A stretch of 64,000 nt of DNA from Thalassospira profundimaris (GTDB lineage: Bacteria; Pseudomonadota; Alphaproteobacteria; Rhodospirillales; Thalassospiraceae). The stretch spans positions 1 to 64,000 of the forward strand of contig NZ_JPWI01000010.1 of NCBI RefSeq assembly GCF_003326795.1, read 5' to 3'. The notes beneath the pieces were generated by a model that saw only the letters and a list, made by a program, of their open reading frames with translations, searched no databases and was not told the origin of the DNA. The position numbers and the translations under genes were made by a program. Below, in pieces: positions 55,058-64,000 of the stretch; within the stretch, counting starts at the first letter, position 1, and each line of letters starts with the position of its first letter.

Positions 55058-58000
55058 TCAGGGGGTGACGAGGGCCAGACATTCCTCGAAATTGCCGAGG
55101 AACGTGTTGGCGTCATCAAGGTCAAAGGTGATTGGTGGCTTTATCTTGATGACATTGTCCATCGGGCCGTCGGTCGAAATCAGGATGTTGCGATCCTTCA
55201 TCATATTGGCAATCTGCCCGGCCTTTTCGGTTGCCGGTTCCTTTGTTTCAAGGTTGTGTACCAGTTCGATCCCGATGAACAGACCGGCACCGCGAACTTC
55301 GCCGATCAACGGATTTCTTGCCGCAATTTCGCGCAATCTTGCCATCATATGATCGCCGACAATGCGTGCATTCGCCTGAAGACGTTCATCACGGATAACA
55401 TGCAAAACTTCACGCCCGATGGCACATGACACCGGATTGCCGCCAAAGGTGTTGAAATATTCCATGCCGTTGTAAAACGCATTTGCGACCTCGCGGGTGG
55501 TAATCACCGCACCAAGCGGATGGCCATTGCCAATCGGTTTGCCCAGCGTGACGATATCGGGCACCACGTCTTGCAGTTCAAAGCCCCACATGTGGCTTCC
55601 GACGCGACCAAAACCGACCTGGACTTCATCGGCAATGCACAGACCGCCGGATGCACGAACGGCCGCGTAGATGTGTTTGAGATAACCGTCAGGCAAGAAG
55701 ATCTGCCCGCCACATCCAAGAACAGATTCCGCGATGAAAGCAGCAGGCGGGCGGCCTTCGGCCTCAAACGCGCGAAGCTGATCAATCGCCAGATCGGCGT
55801 ATTTCCTGCCGCATTCGGGATCATCGGAACGGATCGGTCCGCGGAACCCGTCGGGCATCGGACAGATTTTGACATGATCCGGGCATCCCTTGCCGCCCTT
55901 GCGATTGAACTTATAGGGGCTGAGATCAATGAGCGACGTCAGGTTACCGTGATAGGCATGATCAACAATCAGCATTTCGCGGCGACCGCTATAGGCCTGT
56001 GCAAGACGGAGGGCCAGATCATTGGCTTCACTGCCCGAATTGACAAAGAAACAGACCGAAAGCGGATCGGGGAAGGTTGCGACCAGTTCGTTTGCATAAT
56101 TGACGATATTGTCATGCAGATAACGGGTGTTGGTATTGAGTTCGGCAGCCTGTCTGGCAGCAGCAGCGACCACACGCGGATGCGAATGGCCGATATGGCA
56201 GACGTTATTGACCATATCGAGGTATTTTTCCCCGGTATCGGTATAAAGATACTGGCCTGCACCACGGACCATCTTGAGTGGTTTTTTGTATGAAATACTA
56301 AGGTTCGGGCCAAGATGACGACTGCGTTCGGCGGTGATTTTTGCCGGTGCCCGTTCCACGATATCCTGGCAATCAATCGCCATGCCGAGCATCAGGTTCG
56401 GGTTGGGGCAGATGCTGCTCCAGACATTGGCCTCACTCGCGGCGGCGACCCCGCAGATATCTGCCCCCATACCGACCAGATCGACCATGATCTGGAAATG
56501 CAAATGTGGTGCCCAGTTTCCATTTTCCGGATAGGGCCCGACATAACCGACCAGTTCGCCTTTGCGCACGGTTTTGCCAACCGGACTGACGGGCAGTGAC
56601 GTCCGGCTGAGATGGCCGTATTTGGTATAGAAAGTCAGCCCGCACGATGTCTTGTGTTCAAGAATGATGATCGGGCCATAGTCAAAATCGCGCGCGTTGT
56701 CGTTTGAAACGACAACCACACCGTCAAGCGGCGCAAAAAGCGGTGTCTGATCGGGAACAAACAGGTCAATGCCAAGATGCAGGCTGCGCCACTCGCCCCT
56801 GGTTGCGGTCTCGAAGAATGGCCCCTGATAGACTTTGCGGTTTTCAAGGTACTTGCCAACGCCCACCTCGGCATTGGCGGCATCCATCGCGGCAAAGATG
56901 GCATCGGTAACAATGTTGGCAGGGCGGAGTTTGCCGTCCGGATCGAGGGACAGTCCGTTCAGATCAACTATATGCAGGTTCGACGCATCCATGGATTGCG
57001 GGATAACCGGACCGATCTGATCGGCATTGACCGTCAACCAGTTCACCACCTTGCGTGATCCGGGGCAGGGTTCCCAGCCACAGGCATCGCGGAAGCGGTA
57101 ATGGGCGATGGCCGGATTGAGTTTTGCCATCCTGGCCAGAAGGTCGTTCACACCGGCCTGACTGATCAGAAGATAGTCGTTGTCGGGTTCCTTGGCATAT
57201 TGCTGGGCCGCCATGCAGGCACTTTGGGCCAAACGGCAGGCAATCAGATCATAAAGAATGGCGACTTCATCCTCGCCAAGCGGGTTTACCCGGTGATAGG
57301 CAGTGATAATGTCAACAGCACAGGCGAGCGGATCTGGCTGATCCATCATCGCATAGGCAAGTGCGACCGCCAGATTGCAAATGCGATGGGTTTCGATGAA
57401 GTCCCCGAAATCAATCAGGCCATTGATGGTCAGGTTTCCATCGACCAGCAGATTATAGTCATTGGCATCATTGTGAATGACCTGACGCGGTGTTTTGGCA
57501 AGTTTTTCGGCGATGCCGTGATCGAAGCGGTCGAGAATGTCTGTCACACATGCACGCACATCGTCATCGCCAATCAGATCAGAAAATTCGCGATGTTTTG
57601 ATGTCTGGGCGATATCCCAAAGGAAATCGCGATGGGCTGCCGGATGATCGAATTCTTTCATGCAGGCATCCAGACGGCCAAGCAGGGTTCCGATCTGGGC
57701 AAAATCAAGGTCGTGGGATTCCCGTGCCTTAGCCCAGACAGTGCCGTCAATCCAGTTCAATGTCCTTAGGAGACGCCGGTTGCCATCGTCATCGGTGATT
57801 GGGGTGGTGGTGCTACCTGCTTTGGATAGAAGTAATTGCGGTACCGGAAACCCGCCAATCCGGGCGATGTGATCAAGAACCTGATCCTGAGCCGCAAGCC
57901 AGTCCTGATCCGTACCCGGTGCATAAATCTTGAAGATGAACTGTGTACCGTCTTCGCAGGTCATATGAAAATTCAAATCCCGCTCGCCGGGCAGGCGAAT

Positions 58001-58102
58001 GGCCGTGGCGGCAAGGTTGAAATGCTGAGCGAACAGGACACAGGCTTCTTGTACGGAATAGATGTGAAAATCAGGACGGGACATGATCTGGCATTCTCGC
58101 AT
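55058..58102 (-). CDS. three-domain fusion: APH-like kinase, M23-like domain, class III PLP aminotransferase/phospho-lyase
   Basis: About 1,014 residues (1,008 if started at 58084). Residues about 20-330: aminoglycoside-phosphotransferase-like kinase with catalytic loop IHNDANDYN near 208 and metal motif LIDFGD. About 420-560: an M23-like domain with HLGIDLFVP near 439 and HLHFQIM near 530. About 590-1014: aminotransferase class III with [18 protein letters not shown] and PLP lysine in [12 protein letters not shown] near 853. Homologous separate proteins act as hydroxylysine or ethanolamine-type kinases and phospho-lyases, so phosphorylation followed by elimination of an amino alcohol in one polypeptide is inferred. 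Divergent from an AsnC regulator. Confidence 0.85.
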   Translation of the reverse strand: MRECQIMSRPDFHIYSVQEACVLFAQHFNLAATAIRLPGERDLNFHMTCEDGTQFIFKIYAPGTDQDWLAAQDQVLDHIARIGGFPVPQLLLSKAGSTTTPITDDDGNRRLLRTLNWIDGTVWAKARESHDLDFAQIGTLLGRLDACMKEFDHPAAHRDFLWDIAQTSKHREFSDLIGDDDVRACVTDILDRFDHGIAEKLAKTPRQVIHNDANDYNLLVDGNLTINGLIDFGDFIETHRICNLAVALAYAMMDQPDPLACAVDIITAYHRVNPLGEDEVAILYDLIACRLAQSACMAAQQYAKEPDNDYLLISQAGVNDLLARMAKLNPAIAHYRFRDACGWEPCPGSRKVVNWLTVNADQIGPVIPQSMDASNLHIVDLNGLSLDPDGKLRPANIVTDAIFAAMDAANAEVGVGKYLENRKVYQGPFFETATRGEWRSLHLGIDLFVPDQTPLFAPLDGVVVVSNDNARDFDYGPIIILEHKTSCGLTFYTKYGHLSRTSLPVSPVGKTVRKGELVGYVGPYPENGNWAPHLHFQIMVDLVGMGADICGVAAASEANVWSSICPNPNLMLGMAIDCQDIVERAPAKITAERSRHLGPNLSISYKKPLKMVRGAGQYLYTDTGEKYLDMVNNVCHIGHSHPRVVAAAARQAAELNTNTRYLHDNIVNYANELVATFPDPLSVCFFVNSGSEANDLALRLAQAYSGRREMLIVDHAYHGNLTSLIDLSPYKFNRKGGKGCPDHVKICPMPDGFRGPIRSDDPECGRKYADLAIDQLRAFEAEGRPPAAFIAESVLGCGGQIFLPDGYLKHIYAAVRASGGLCIADEVQVGFGRVGSHMWGFELQDVVPDIVTLGKPIGNGHPLGAVITTREVANAFYNGMEYFNTFGGNPVSCAIGREVLHVIRDERLQANARIVGDHMMARLREIAARNPLIGEVRGAGLFIGIELVHNLETKEPATEKAGQIANMMKDRNILISTDGPMDNVIKIKPPITFDLDDANTFLGNFEECLALVTP

Positions 58103-58139
58103 TGTGGCGTTGGTTGTTGATGCCAGTCTAGTTTTGTCA

Positions 58140-58170
58140 TTTGGCCAATACTTTCGCCATTATGGCCAAA
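58140..58170. promoter_or_regulatory. inverted-repeat operator between fusion gene and AsnC regulator
   Basis: TTTGGCCA (58140-58147) and TGGCCAAA (58163-58170) form perfect 8-bp arms. A further GCCAT-T-ATGGC palindrome (58156-58166) overlaps the right arm. Multiple spaced half-sites suit an Lrp/AsnC oligomer. Confidence 0.65.
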
Positions 58171-58227
58171 ATATTGTTTTAATGGCTAACTATGTTAAGT
58201 TTGGTTCCATTCAACACCGGGGGCCAA

Positions 58228-58653
58228 ATGCGTCATCTTGATGATACCGACCAGAAGATATTACAGGTCCTGCGGGCCAATGGCCGCGAAAGTCTTAAGG
58301 GGATTGCTGCCAAGACCGGTCTGGCGCGGTCCACAATCCGGTATCGGCTTGAAAAGCTTGAGTCGGAACGGGTGATTTCCGGCTATGAAGTCAAAATCAA
58401 TCCCGGTTCGGAAGCCGGGTTGTCGGCATTTCTGTTTGTGCGTTTAAAACATACGCCGGCACATGAAGTTATACGCCATTTGTCCGGGTATTCAGAAGTT
58501 CGCGGGTGTTTCTCGCTGGCGGGGGATCCGGACCTGATTGTGGATGTCAGGGTCGATAATAGCGAACGGCTCAACGCGCTTCGTGATGCGCTGGCGTTGT
58601 TGCCAGCCTGTGCAGAGGTCAAGACATCAATTGTCCTTAAACAGGAAATCTGA
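58228..58653 (+). CDS. Lrp/AsnC-family transcriptional regulator
   Basis: 141 residues. HTH: HLDDTDQKILQVLRANGRES, LKGIAAKTGLARSTIRYRLE. The C-terminal RAM ligand domain follows (FVRLKHTPAHEVIRHLSGY, GDPDLIVDVRVDN). ATG 58228 with GGGGG upstream is preferred over 58192. Divergent from the fusion enzyme, so it probably senses its amino acid or amino alcohol substrate. Confidence 0.9.
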   Translation: MRHLDDTDQKILQVLRANGRESLKGIAAKTGLARSTIRYRLEKLESERVISGYEVKINPGSEAGLSAFLFVRLKHTPAHEVIRHLSGYSEVRGCFSLAGDPDLIVDVRVDNSERLNALRDALALLPACAEVKTSIVLKQEI

Positions 58654-58900
58654 ACCGGCCAAGCCGACAGAGTTCATTCCAGGTATCTGTAAGGACAGAG
58701 AGGCGTAGCGCTTCAACAGGTTTATTCTACCTTTCCTTGTAATTTCCTCACTGCCACCAAACCTTTACTGTAATTGGTAATATTATAATTCCAATATGTG
58801 CGTAATGAACTCCCTATATGGGGATGAACGCAACGTTCAAGTGCAGATACCCTGATGTGCAAAGCGATCATGGTGTCCTGCCATGAGCACGGAGGGTATG

Positions 58901-60946
58901 ATGGTGTCGCGTGTTTCTTCCGCATCGAATGGATCGTTTTTTGCGAATTTGGGTGTCAAAACCAAGATTCTTTCGGGCTTTTCAGCCGTCCTGATCATTC
59001 TGGTCTCGGCATTGGCCTTTGCCTATTACAGCTTTACCCGGGTTGCACATGATGTTGATGAATACGCCCTGCGCGTAGAAGAGGCAGGTCTTGTCGCCCA
59101 GATTGAAACCAGATTCCTGCGTTTTAAAAGTCATGCCCAGGAATTTGCCAGTACAGCCAGTGCACAGGATGCGGAACAGGTTTTCCTGATCGCAGACGAA
59201 ATTCGTCCGATCCTTGATCAGGCGTTGCAACGCTTTGATTCCGAAGAACATCGTGCGCGCATTTCCAACATCTCAACCGCGCTTGATCGCTATATGCATG
59301 ACTTTGAAAAGGTCCGTGATCTCAGCGATGAATATCATGAGATGATTGTCGAACGTCTTGAGCCCGACGGGATCAAGGTCGTTTCGGATATTAATGCCCT
59401 GATTGCGCGGGCCGAAAACAACCAGAATATCGATACCCTGAAAAAAGCGGTGGCGGCGCGCGAGCATGCCCTGCTGGCGCGGCTTTATGCGAATATTCTG
59501 ATTGGTCGACAGGATGACAGTTTTGGCGAAAAAGCAGCCAGTGAATTCGGATTACTCAAGACCGGCCTGCTGGAACTTGATCAGACCGTCCCGGATGCTG
59601 AAGACAAAAAGACCCTGTCCGAAGTCATGACACTGTTTGATGATTACCGCGAAGCCTTTGACAAGATCCGTTCCAACGAACTGATCATTATGGACACCGT
59701 TAACGGTGACATGGAGCAGGCATCCAATATTCTTCTGTCCGAAACAGCCGACCTGATGACGGAATTTACAACAAGCGAGCATACGATTTTTGAACGGGTC
59801 ATTCATGAAATCGAACTGGCCGAAATTGAAATTCTGATCGCGTCTCTGGTGGGGATGGGGCTGGGAATTGCGATTGCGATGTTGATCGGGGATCGTCTTT
59901 CGAAACCGATTGTTGCGATCACGGCGCTCATGCGCAAACTGGCGGATCACGATCTGAGTGTGAATATCCCGTGGCAGGGACGTCGCGATGAAATCGGGCA
60001 AATGGCCGGTGCCGTACAGGTGTTCAAGGAAAACGCCATCCGTAATGACGAACTTGAAGCCAAGGCCATCGAAGACGAAAAGCGCGCCAAGGAAGCCCAG
60101 CGTCTTTTCATGAACCAGACGGCCGATACCTTCAATGCCGATGTCGGGCAGATCATTGAAACGGTTGCCGCAGCTGCTGTCGAGTTGCAGGCGACCGCAG
60201 ACAGCATGTCGCGTCTGGCAAGTTCGGCCTCGGAACAGACCGTGGCCGTTGCGTCGGCGACCGAACAGGCAAGCGGTAATGTGCATTCGGTGGCGTCGGC
60301 GACCGAGGAGCTCAACACTTCGATCGAAGAGATCAACCGTCAGGTTGTTCATTCATCCGAAGTCGCCCGCAATGCAGTTGACGAGGTCACGAAAACCAAG
60401 GCTGATCTCAAAGAACTGGTCGATGCGTCCGAGAATATTTCAAATGTGTTGAAACTGATTTCCGACATTGCGGACCAGACCAACATGCTTGCGCTTAATG
60501 CGACCATCGAGGCCGCGCGTGCGGGGGATGCCGGTCGCGGATTTGCCGTTGTCGCCAACGAGGTCAAAAACCTTTCGGACCAGACCGCAAAGGCGACCGA
60601 GGAAATCACCCGTTATGTCGCAAACCTTCAGACGCGTACCGGAAGTGCGGTCAGTCAGGTCGATGCGGTTGGTAAAACAGTCACGGACATGGAAGCCATC
60701 ATCGCAACCATCTCCTCTGCTATTGAGGAACAGACTGCCGCGACGCGCGAAATCGCCTTTAACGTTGAACAGGCGGCAACGGGTACGACCGTTGTGAGTT
60801 CCAACATCGCAACCGTAAGCTCGGCCGTGAATGAGGCCGGAACGGCATCCGGTGATGTGTTGCGTGCGGTCGGCATGCTTTCGGAAAACTTCACGACGCT
60901 TAAGGGCGCAACGGATCATTTCGTCAGCACCATCAGGACTGCGTGA
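58901..60946 (+). CDS. methyl-accepting chemotaxis protein
   Basis: 681 residues (687 if started at 58883). First transmembrane helix near the N-terminus, a purely helical periplasmic ligand domain of about 255 residues consistent with the helical bimodular (HBM) type, second transmembrane helix (IASLVGMGLGIAIAMLIG), HAMP domain, then the signalling hairpin with the invariant tip ISDIADQTNMLALNATIEAA. GGAGGG precedes 58901. Signals to CheA; the ligand is unknown. HBM receptors bind organic acids. Confidence 0.93.
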   Translation: MVSRVSSASNGSFFANLGVKTKILSGFSAVLIILVSALAFAYYSFTRVAHDVDEYALRVEEAGLVAQIETRFLRFKSHAQEFASTASAQDAEQVFLIADEIRPILDQALQRFDSEEHRARISNISTALDRYMHDFEKVRDLSDEYHEMIVERLEPDGIKVVSDINALIARAENNQNIDTLKKAVAAREHALLARLYANILIGRQDDSFGEKAASEFGLLKTGLLELDQTVPDAEDKKTLSEVMTLFDDYREAFDKIRSNELIIMDTVNGDMEQASNILLSETADLMTEFTTSEHTIFERVIHEIELAEIEILIASLVGMGLGIAIAMLIGDRLSKPIVAITALMRKLADHDLSVNIPWQGRRDEIGQMAGAVQVFKENAIRNDELEAKAIEDEKRAKEAQRLFMNQTADTFNADVGQIIETVAAAAVELQATADSMSRLASSASEQTVAVASATEQASGNVHSVASATEELNTSIEEINRQVVHSSEVARNAVDEVTKTKADLKELVDASENISNVLKLISDIADQTNMLALNATIEAARAGDAGRGFAVVANEVKNLSDQTAKATEEITRYVANLQTRTGSAVSQVDAVGKTVTDMEAIIATISSAIEEQTAATREIAFNVEQAATGTTVVSSNIATVSSAVNEAGTASGDVLRAVGMLSENFTTLKGATDHFVSTIRTA

Positions 60947-60990
60947 TATCGGTTGCCCACCGGGTGTGTAAAATCGGCCATATGAAATGA

Positions 60991-61023
60991 AAGACGCCCG
61001 GTTTGGTTTGAACCGGGCGTCTT
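60991..61023. terminator. terminator between convergent chemoreceptor and pmbA
   Basis: A perfect 13-bp stem AAGACGCCCGGTT/AACCGGGCGTCTT with a 7-nt loop, flanked by A and T residues on either side, usable in both directions. Confidence 0.88.
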
Positions 61024-61050
61024 TTAATTCGTCTGATGATGTGATTGCGG

Positions 61051-62400
61051 CTACTGACCGGCCAGCGTCAAGCCATCAATGCGCAATGTCGGCGCGTTGG
61101 TGCCATATTTGAAGGTCAGGTCATTGGCGGGAACGGCTGTCCTGAACATATCCTTGAGGTTCCCGGCAACGGTGATTTCCGAGACCGGATAGGCAAGTTC
61201 GCCATTCTCGATCCAGAAGCCCGATGCGCCACGCGAATAATCGCCGGTGACACCGTTGATGCTGCTTCCGATCATGTCGGTGATATAGAGGCCCGATTTG
61301 ATATCCTTGATCATGTCCTCGGGCGAAATGGTGCCTGCTTCCATGTAAAGGTTCGTGGTCGACGGGCCCGGCAGGCTTCCCGCACCACGCGATGCATGAC
61401 CGGTCGATTTCAGGCCCAACTGACGGGCCGAACGCAGATCCATGATCCAGGTTTTCAGAACGCCATTTTCAATCAGATACCGTTTCTGGTTGGCGACACC
61501 TTCGGCGTCAAACGGCTTTGATCGCAGGCCGCGCACCCGGTGCGGGTCATCAACGATGTTGATATGCGGGGCAAAGATTTCCTTGTCCATGGCGTCAAGC
61601 AGGAAGCTGGTACCGCGCGCAATGCCCGAACCGTTGATTGCACCGGACAGGTGCCCGACGATGGAGGACGAAACACGCGGGTCATAAATGACCGGGACCT
61701 GTGTGCTTTTGACTTTGCGCGGGTTCAGTCGACGCAAGGTTTTTTGAGCAGCTTTAAGGCCGATATCGGCCGGATCGCGCAAGTCGGTCGAAAAGACCGC
61801 GCTGTCATAATCATAATCGCGTTCCATCGCCGTGCCGGTTCCTGCCAGAACCGAAACCGAAATATGGCTTCCTGACCCGGCATAGGAATTGGCAAAGCCA
61901 TTGGTCGCAGCAAGGGTGATCTGATGACGTCCCCAACCGGCGTCGGCACCTTCGGAATTGGTGATGCCTTCGACCGAACGTGCGGCTTCTTCACAGGCGG
62001 TAGCCCATTCGATCAGTTTTGCCTGATCGACTTCGCCCGGTTCACACAGTTCAAGGGCTTCTACATTAAAGGTCTCGGCAAGTTCGGACGGATCGGCAAT
62101 CCCGCAATAGGGATCTTCGGGCGCGTTTTTCGCCATTGCTACAGCACGTTCGACCAGTTCGGAAAGTGCCGCATCACTTGTATCGGATGACGAGACAACA
62201 GCCTGTTGCTTGCCGATCAGAACGCGCAGGCCAAGATCGGCCCCTTCGGAGCGTTCAAGCTTTTCCATCTTGCCAAGACGCTGGGCAACTGAAAGCGACG
62301 TTCCTTCGACATAGACGGCATCTGCGTCATCGGCACCGGCTTTCTTGGCGCTTTTGAGCAGATCATTGATGCGATCAAGTGTCATGTCGGTCTTGGGCAT
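61051..62400 (-). CDS. pmbA: metalloprotease subunit PmbA/TldE
   Basis: 449 residues. PmbA/TldE family: GADDADAVYVEGTSLSVAQR, GLRVLIGKQQAVVSSSD, NTSYAG-like NSYAGSGSHISVSV, YDPRVSSSIVGHLSGAINGS, GHASRGAGSLPGPSTTNLYM and a C-terminal NGVTGDYSRGASGFWIENGE. With TldD it forms a heterodimeric protease degrading unfolded peptides and maturing microcins. tldD is not in the window. PmbA itself lacks the HExxxH metal site, as expected. Confidence 0.93.
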   Translation of the reverse strand: MPKTDMTLDRINDLLKSAKKAGADDADAVYVEGTSLSVAQRLGKMEKLERSEGADLGLRVLIGKQQAVVSSSDTSDAALSELVERAVAMAKNAPEDPYCGIADPSELAETFNVEALELCEPGEVDQAKLIEWATACEEAARSVEGITNSEGADAGWGRHQITLAATNGFANSYAGSGSHISVSVLAGTGTAMERDYDYDSAVFSTDLRDPADIGLKAAQKTLRRLNPRKVKSTQVPVIYDPRVSSSIVGHLSGAINGSGIARGTSFLLDAMDKEIFAPHINIVDDPHRVRGLRSKPFDAEGVANQKRYLIENGVLKTWIMDLRSARQLGLKSTGHASRGAGSLPGPSTTNLYMEAGTISPEDMIKDIKSGLYITDMIGSSINGVTGDYSRGASGFWIENGELAYPVSEITVAGNLKDMFRTAVPANDLTFKYGTNAPTLRIDGLTLAGQ

Positions 62401-62646
62401 GGAAGCTCCCTTATATCGGAATGTATCTATGGGCTAGTTATAGGGGGCAGGGACGCATTCGCAAAGAGCAGAAACAAAAAGACCGTGTCGCGTCTGTGCA
62501 TCCTGACACCTCTGTTCAGAGGTGGCTTGAAACCGGCCACCGGGCAAGGGTGCGGTGGCTCTGTTTTCCGGGATTTATCTGCTATAGTGCGGAAAACAGA
62601 TGATAATTGGCGGGTATGATCGCCAGACAAACGGGATCGGACACTG

Positions 62647-63234
62647 ATGCGCACTATTATGGTTGGCCTGATTGCAGGTGGCTTGTTCGTCGGGTTTGGC
62701 AATCCGTCATTCGCCGATAATCAGGATCAGACAAACGGGCCTGATGAAAACGGTGTCTGGGAACTCAATGCCGATGGCAAGGCTGATCCGGTATCAACAG
62801 CTCAGCTTTACGCCGAGATGCGCTTTCAGGGCGGGCAATATGCACGTAACTATCGTCATCAGATGCTGACAGGTGATTTTACCTGTGACGATGTTGTCGA
62901 CCGGATTGCAGGATGGGTTGATCTTGATAGCCCCGAAGGTCCGAAATTTGCCATGCTGTTTGTGACCAACCATGGTGGCAAGGCGCAAAGCGAAATCCAT
63001 TACCTGCCGTTTGAACAATCCGAACAGTTTGCACTTTGTATCCATGATGAAACTGCCCCGCCCGTCATGAGCTGGCAGGAAAACAGCACAGAATTTATGG
63101 AAGAAGTCATCGGATCGAAAGACAGCTGCAACTTCGCCATCCGGGTTGATGATTTCATGTGCGATGCGCCGCAATTCTTCTATTCGGAGAAGCCCGCCGA
63201 TAATGGCGATCACTGGTTCTTTTTCCGAAATTGA
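62647..63234 (+). CDS. secreted hypothetical protein
   Basis: 195 residues. Signal peptide 1-23 (VGLIAGGLFVGFGNPSFA). The mature protein has four cysteines (TCDD, LCIH, SCNF, MCDA), which could form two disulfides in the periplasm, and the motif YAEMRFQGGQYARNYRHQML. No recognised domain. Divergent from pmbA. Confidence 0.75.
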   Translation: MRTIMVGLIAGGLFVGFGNPSFADNQDQTNGPDENGVWELNADGKADPVSTAQLYAEMRFQGGQYARNYRHQMLTGDFTCDDVVDRIAGWVDLDSPEGPKFAMLFVTNHGGKAQSEIHYLPFEQSEQFALCIHDETAPPVMSWQENSTEFMEEVIGSKDSCNFAIRVDDFMCDAPQFFYSEKPADNGDHWFFFRN

Positions 63235-63280
63235 GGCGAATGAGAAAAGTTGATAGAACGTGCGCATGAAAGGTCGGTCA

Positions 63281-63523
63281 ATGGCGGGCGTGAACGCAGC
63301 GGCACTTCGTAAGGCGACCAATATCAGCATTGATGTGGAATTGCTGGCAGAAGCCAAAAGCCTTGGAATTAATATCTCGCGGACGGCAGAGCAGGGGCTG
63401 CGTGAGGCGGTTGTCAAGAAGCGGGCCGAACAGTGGCGCGCGCAAAACAAGGCTGCACTTGAAGCCAGTAATGCCTTTGTTGAAGAACAGGGTATTCCGC
63501 TTTCTACACATCGGAAATTCTGA
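63281..63523 (+). CDS. ccdA: CcdA-like antitoxin
   Basis: 80 residues from ATG 63281 (AAGG 7 nt upstream). An N-terminal ribbon-helix-helix (RKATNISIDVELLAEAKSLG, then INISRTAEQGLREAV) is followed by the toxin-binding tail (AEQWRAQNKAALEASNAFV, EEQGIPLSTHRKF), the typical CcdA layout. The stop overlaps the toxin start (TGATG), as in intact ccdAB operons. Its partner toxin gene carries a premature stop. Confidence 0.9.
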   Translation: MAGVNAAALRKATNISIDVELLAEAKSLGINISRTAEQGLREAVVKKRAEQWRAQNKAALEASNAFVEEQGIPLSTHRKF

Positions 63524-63813
63524 TGGCAAAGGGCGATATCTATCGGTTTGAGGCGGGATATGTCGTTGATGTGCAGTCTGATCTTTTATCAGACCTGAAA
63601 ACTCGCGTCGTTGTCCCTCTGCGGCTCAAATCCGAATATGCAATCCCGGCGTAACGGTTAAATCCGGTTATCAGGATTGAGAGCAATGAGTGGGTTTTAC
63701 TGCCGCAATTTATTGCAACGGTCAGTCTCGCAGAGTTTGGCGAAAAGGTTGGTGAGTTTGAAGACAGCTTCGCCCTCACCAACGCATTGGATATGGTGTT
63801 CCACGGGATCTAG
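63523..63813 (+). pseudogene. ccdB: CcdB-like gyrase toxin, interrupted by an in-frame stop
   Basis: The frame starting MAKGDIYRFEAGYVVDVQSD runs through LKTRVVVPLRLK to a TAA at 63652-63654 (codon 44). It then continues in the same frame as RLNPVIRIESNEWVLLPQF to LDMVFHGI and a TAG at 63811. Both halves align to CcdB across its length (E. coli CcdB ends NLMFWGI). A single base change, for example CAA to TAA, explains it. The Trp of the gyrase-contacting WGI end is His here. Probably inactive unless the stop is read through. Confidence 0.88.
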
Positions 63814-63816
63814 CGA

Positions 63817-64000
63817 TCAGTCCCGCCAGATTTTTTTGCCCGATCCGGGAAGGCCATAGCGTTCCCATTTCTGATCCACCCGGTCGATAATCTCGTCATC
63901 CATATAGATTTTTTCACCCCATTCCCGGTTGGTTTCGCCCGGGAACTTGTTGGTGGCATCAAGGCCAAGCTTGCCGCCAAGGCCGCTGACCGGGGATGCG
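63817..64000 (-). CDS. ubiD: UbiD-family decarboxylase, C-terminal end (partial)
   Basis: About 60 residues, entering from beyond the window. The C-terminal UbiD signature is clear: [20 protein letters not shown], then [20 protein letters not shown]. UbiD uses prenylated FMN to decarboxylate 4-hydroxy-3-polyprenylbenzoate in ubiquinone synthesis. It is convergent with the ccdAB locus. Confidence 0.9.
   Translation of the reverse strand, partial: ASPVSGLGGKLGLDATNKFPGETNREWGEKIYMDDEIIDRVDQKWERYGLPGSGKKIWRD

Noticed and set aside
63523-63813. Frameshift as the cause of the broken ccdB
   Set aside because: Both halves are in the same frame around codon 44, so a single nonsense codon, not an indel, interrupts it.
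1-64000. tRNA genes, rRNA genes, CRISPR arrays, insertion sequences or prophage
   Set aside because: Intergenic gaps are short and contain no cloverleaf-like sequence, spaced identical repeats with unique spacers, transposase or phage genes that I could recognise.

Overview
The window looks like chromosomal DNA of a marine alphaproteobacterium of the Rhodospirillales, most likely Thalassospira or a close relative. This is an inference from moderate GC, the rpmH-rnpA-yidD-yidC-yihA-argB and mtaB-ftsY gene orders, EcfG-type promoter motifs, a plcP/agt lipid-remodelling pair and a complete lipid A/Kdo cluster. No database search was possible. Nothing indicates a prophage, insertion sequence, CRISPR array, rRNA or tRNA.

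Layout. 1-4455: the 3' part of a giant type I-secreted protein, with about 108-residue cadherin/Ig-like repeats, then RTX repeats and a C-terminal secretion domain; its frame is broken inside the repeat array. 4536-8985: a housekeeping run rpmH, rnpA, yidD, yidC, yihA, argB behind a near-consensus promoter. 9109-12561: a diguanylate cyclase, then mtaB and ftsY. 12617-17514: a stress-related stretch with a lipid-kinase-like protein, dps and a secreted coiled protein divergently expressed from two EcfG-type promoters, a YqaA-type membrane protein, a ribbon-helix-helix protein, an ECF sigma factor with a mini anti-sigma-like protein, and a candidate small RNA. 17869-32616: mostly metabolic, transport and regulatory genes (amn, chrA, a serine hydrolase, an MFS transporter with an XRE regulator, a glutamine amidotransferase-rluB-rsmD operon, tadA, an Rrf2 regulator divergent from a methyltransferase, an SDR divergent from an AraC regulator, opgG/D).

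32790-36148: a cobalamin riboswitch, then an internal promoter overlapping a Zur-like palindrome, then a complete BtuFCD/FecBCD-type ABC importer. 36170-44913: purD, xseA, an M23 peptidase, a gamma-glutamyltransferase homologue, TetR and MarR regulators, an aldo/keto reductase and a membrane protein. 45011-50764: lipid A biosynthesis and export (lpxL-type acyltransferase, lpxK, waaA, a DUF374 acyltransferase, msbA) on the minus strand. 50936-54967: an atypical LPS-kinase-like protein, then a plcP-like phosphoesterase and agt-like glycosyltransferase divergent from a diacylglycerol-kinase-like gene that has a Pho-box-like site upstream; together these resemble a phosphate-starvation membrane-lipid remodelling module.

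55058-64000: a 1,000-residue fusion of small-molecule kinase, M23-like domain and class III aminotransferase, divergent from an AsnC regulator; a chemoreceptor; pmbA; a secreted protein; a ccdAB toxin-antitoxin pair whose toxin has an in-frame stop; and the 3' end of ubiD.

The most notable observations are the stacked cobalamin riboswitch and Zur-like promoter, the candidate anti-Shine-Dalgarno small RNA, the Pho-box/plcP/agt/lipid-kinase arrangement, the triple fusion enzyme, and the frame-breaking duplication in the secreted repeat protein.
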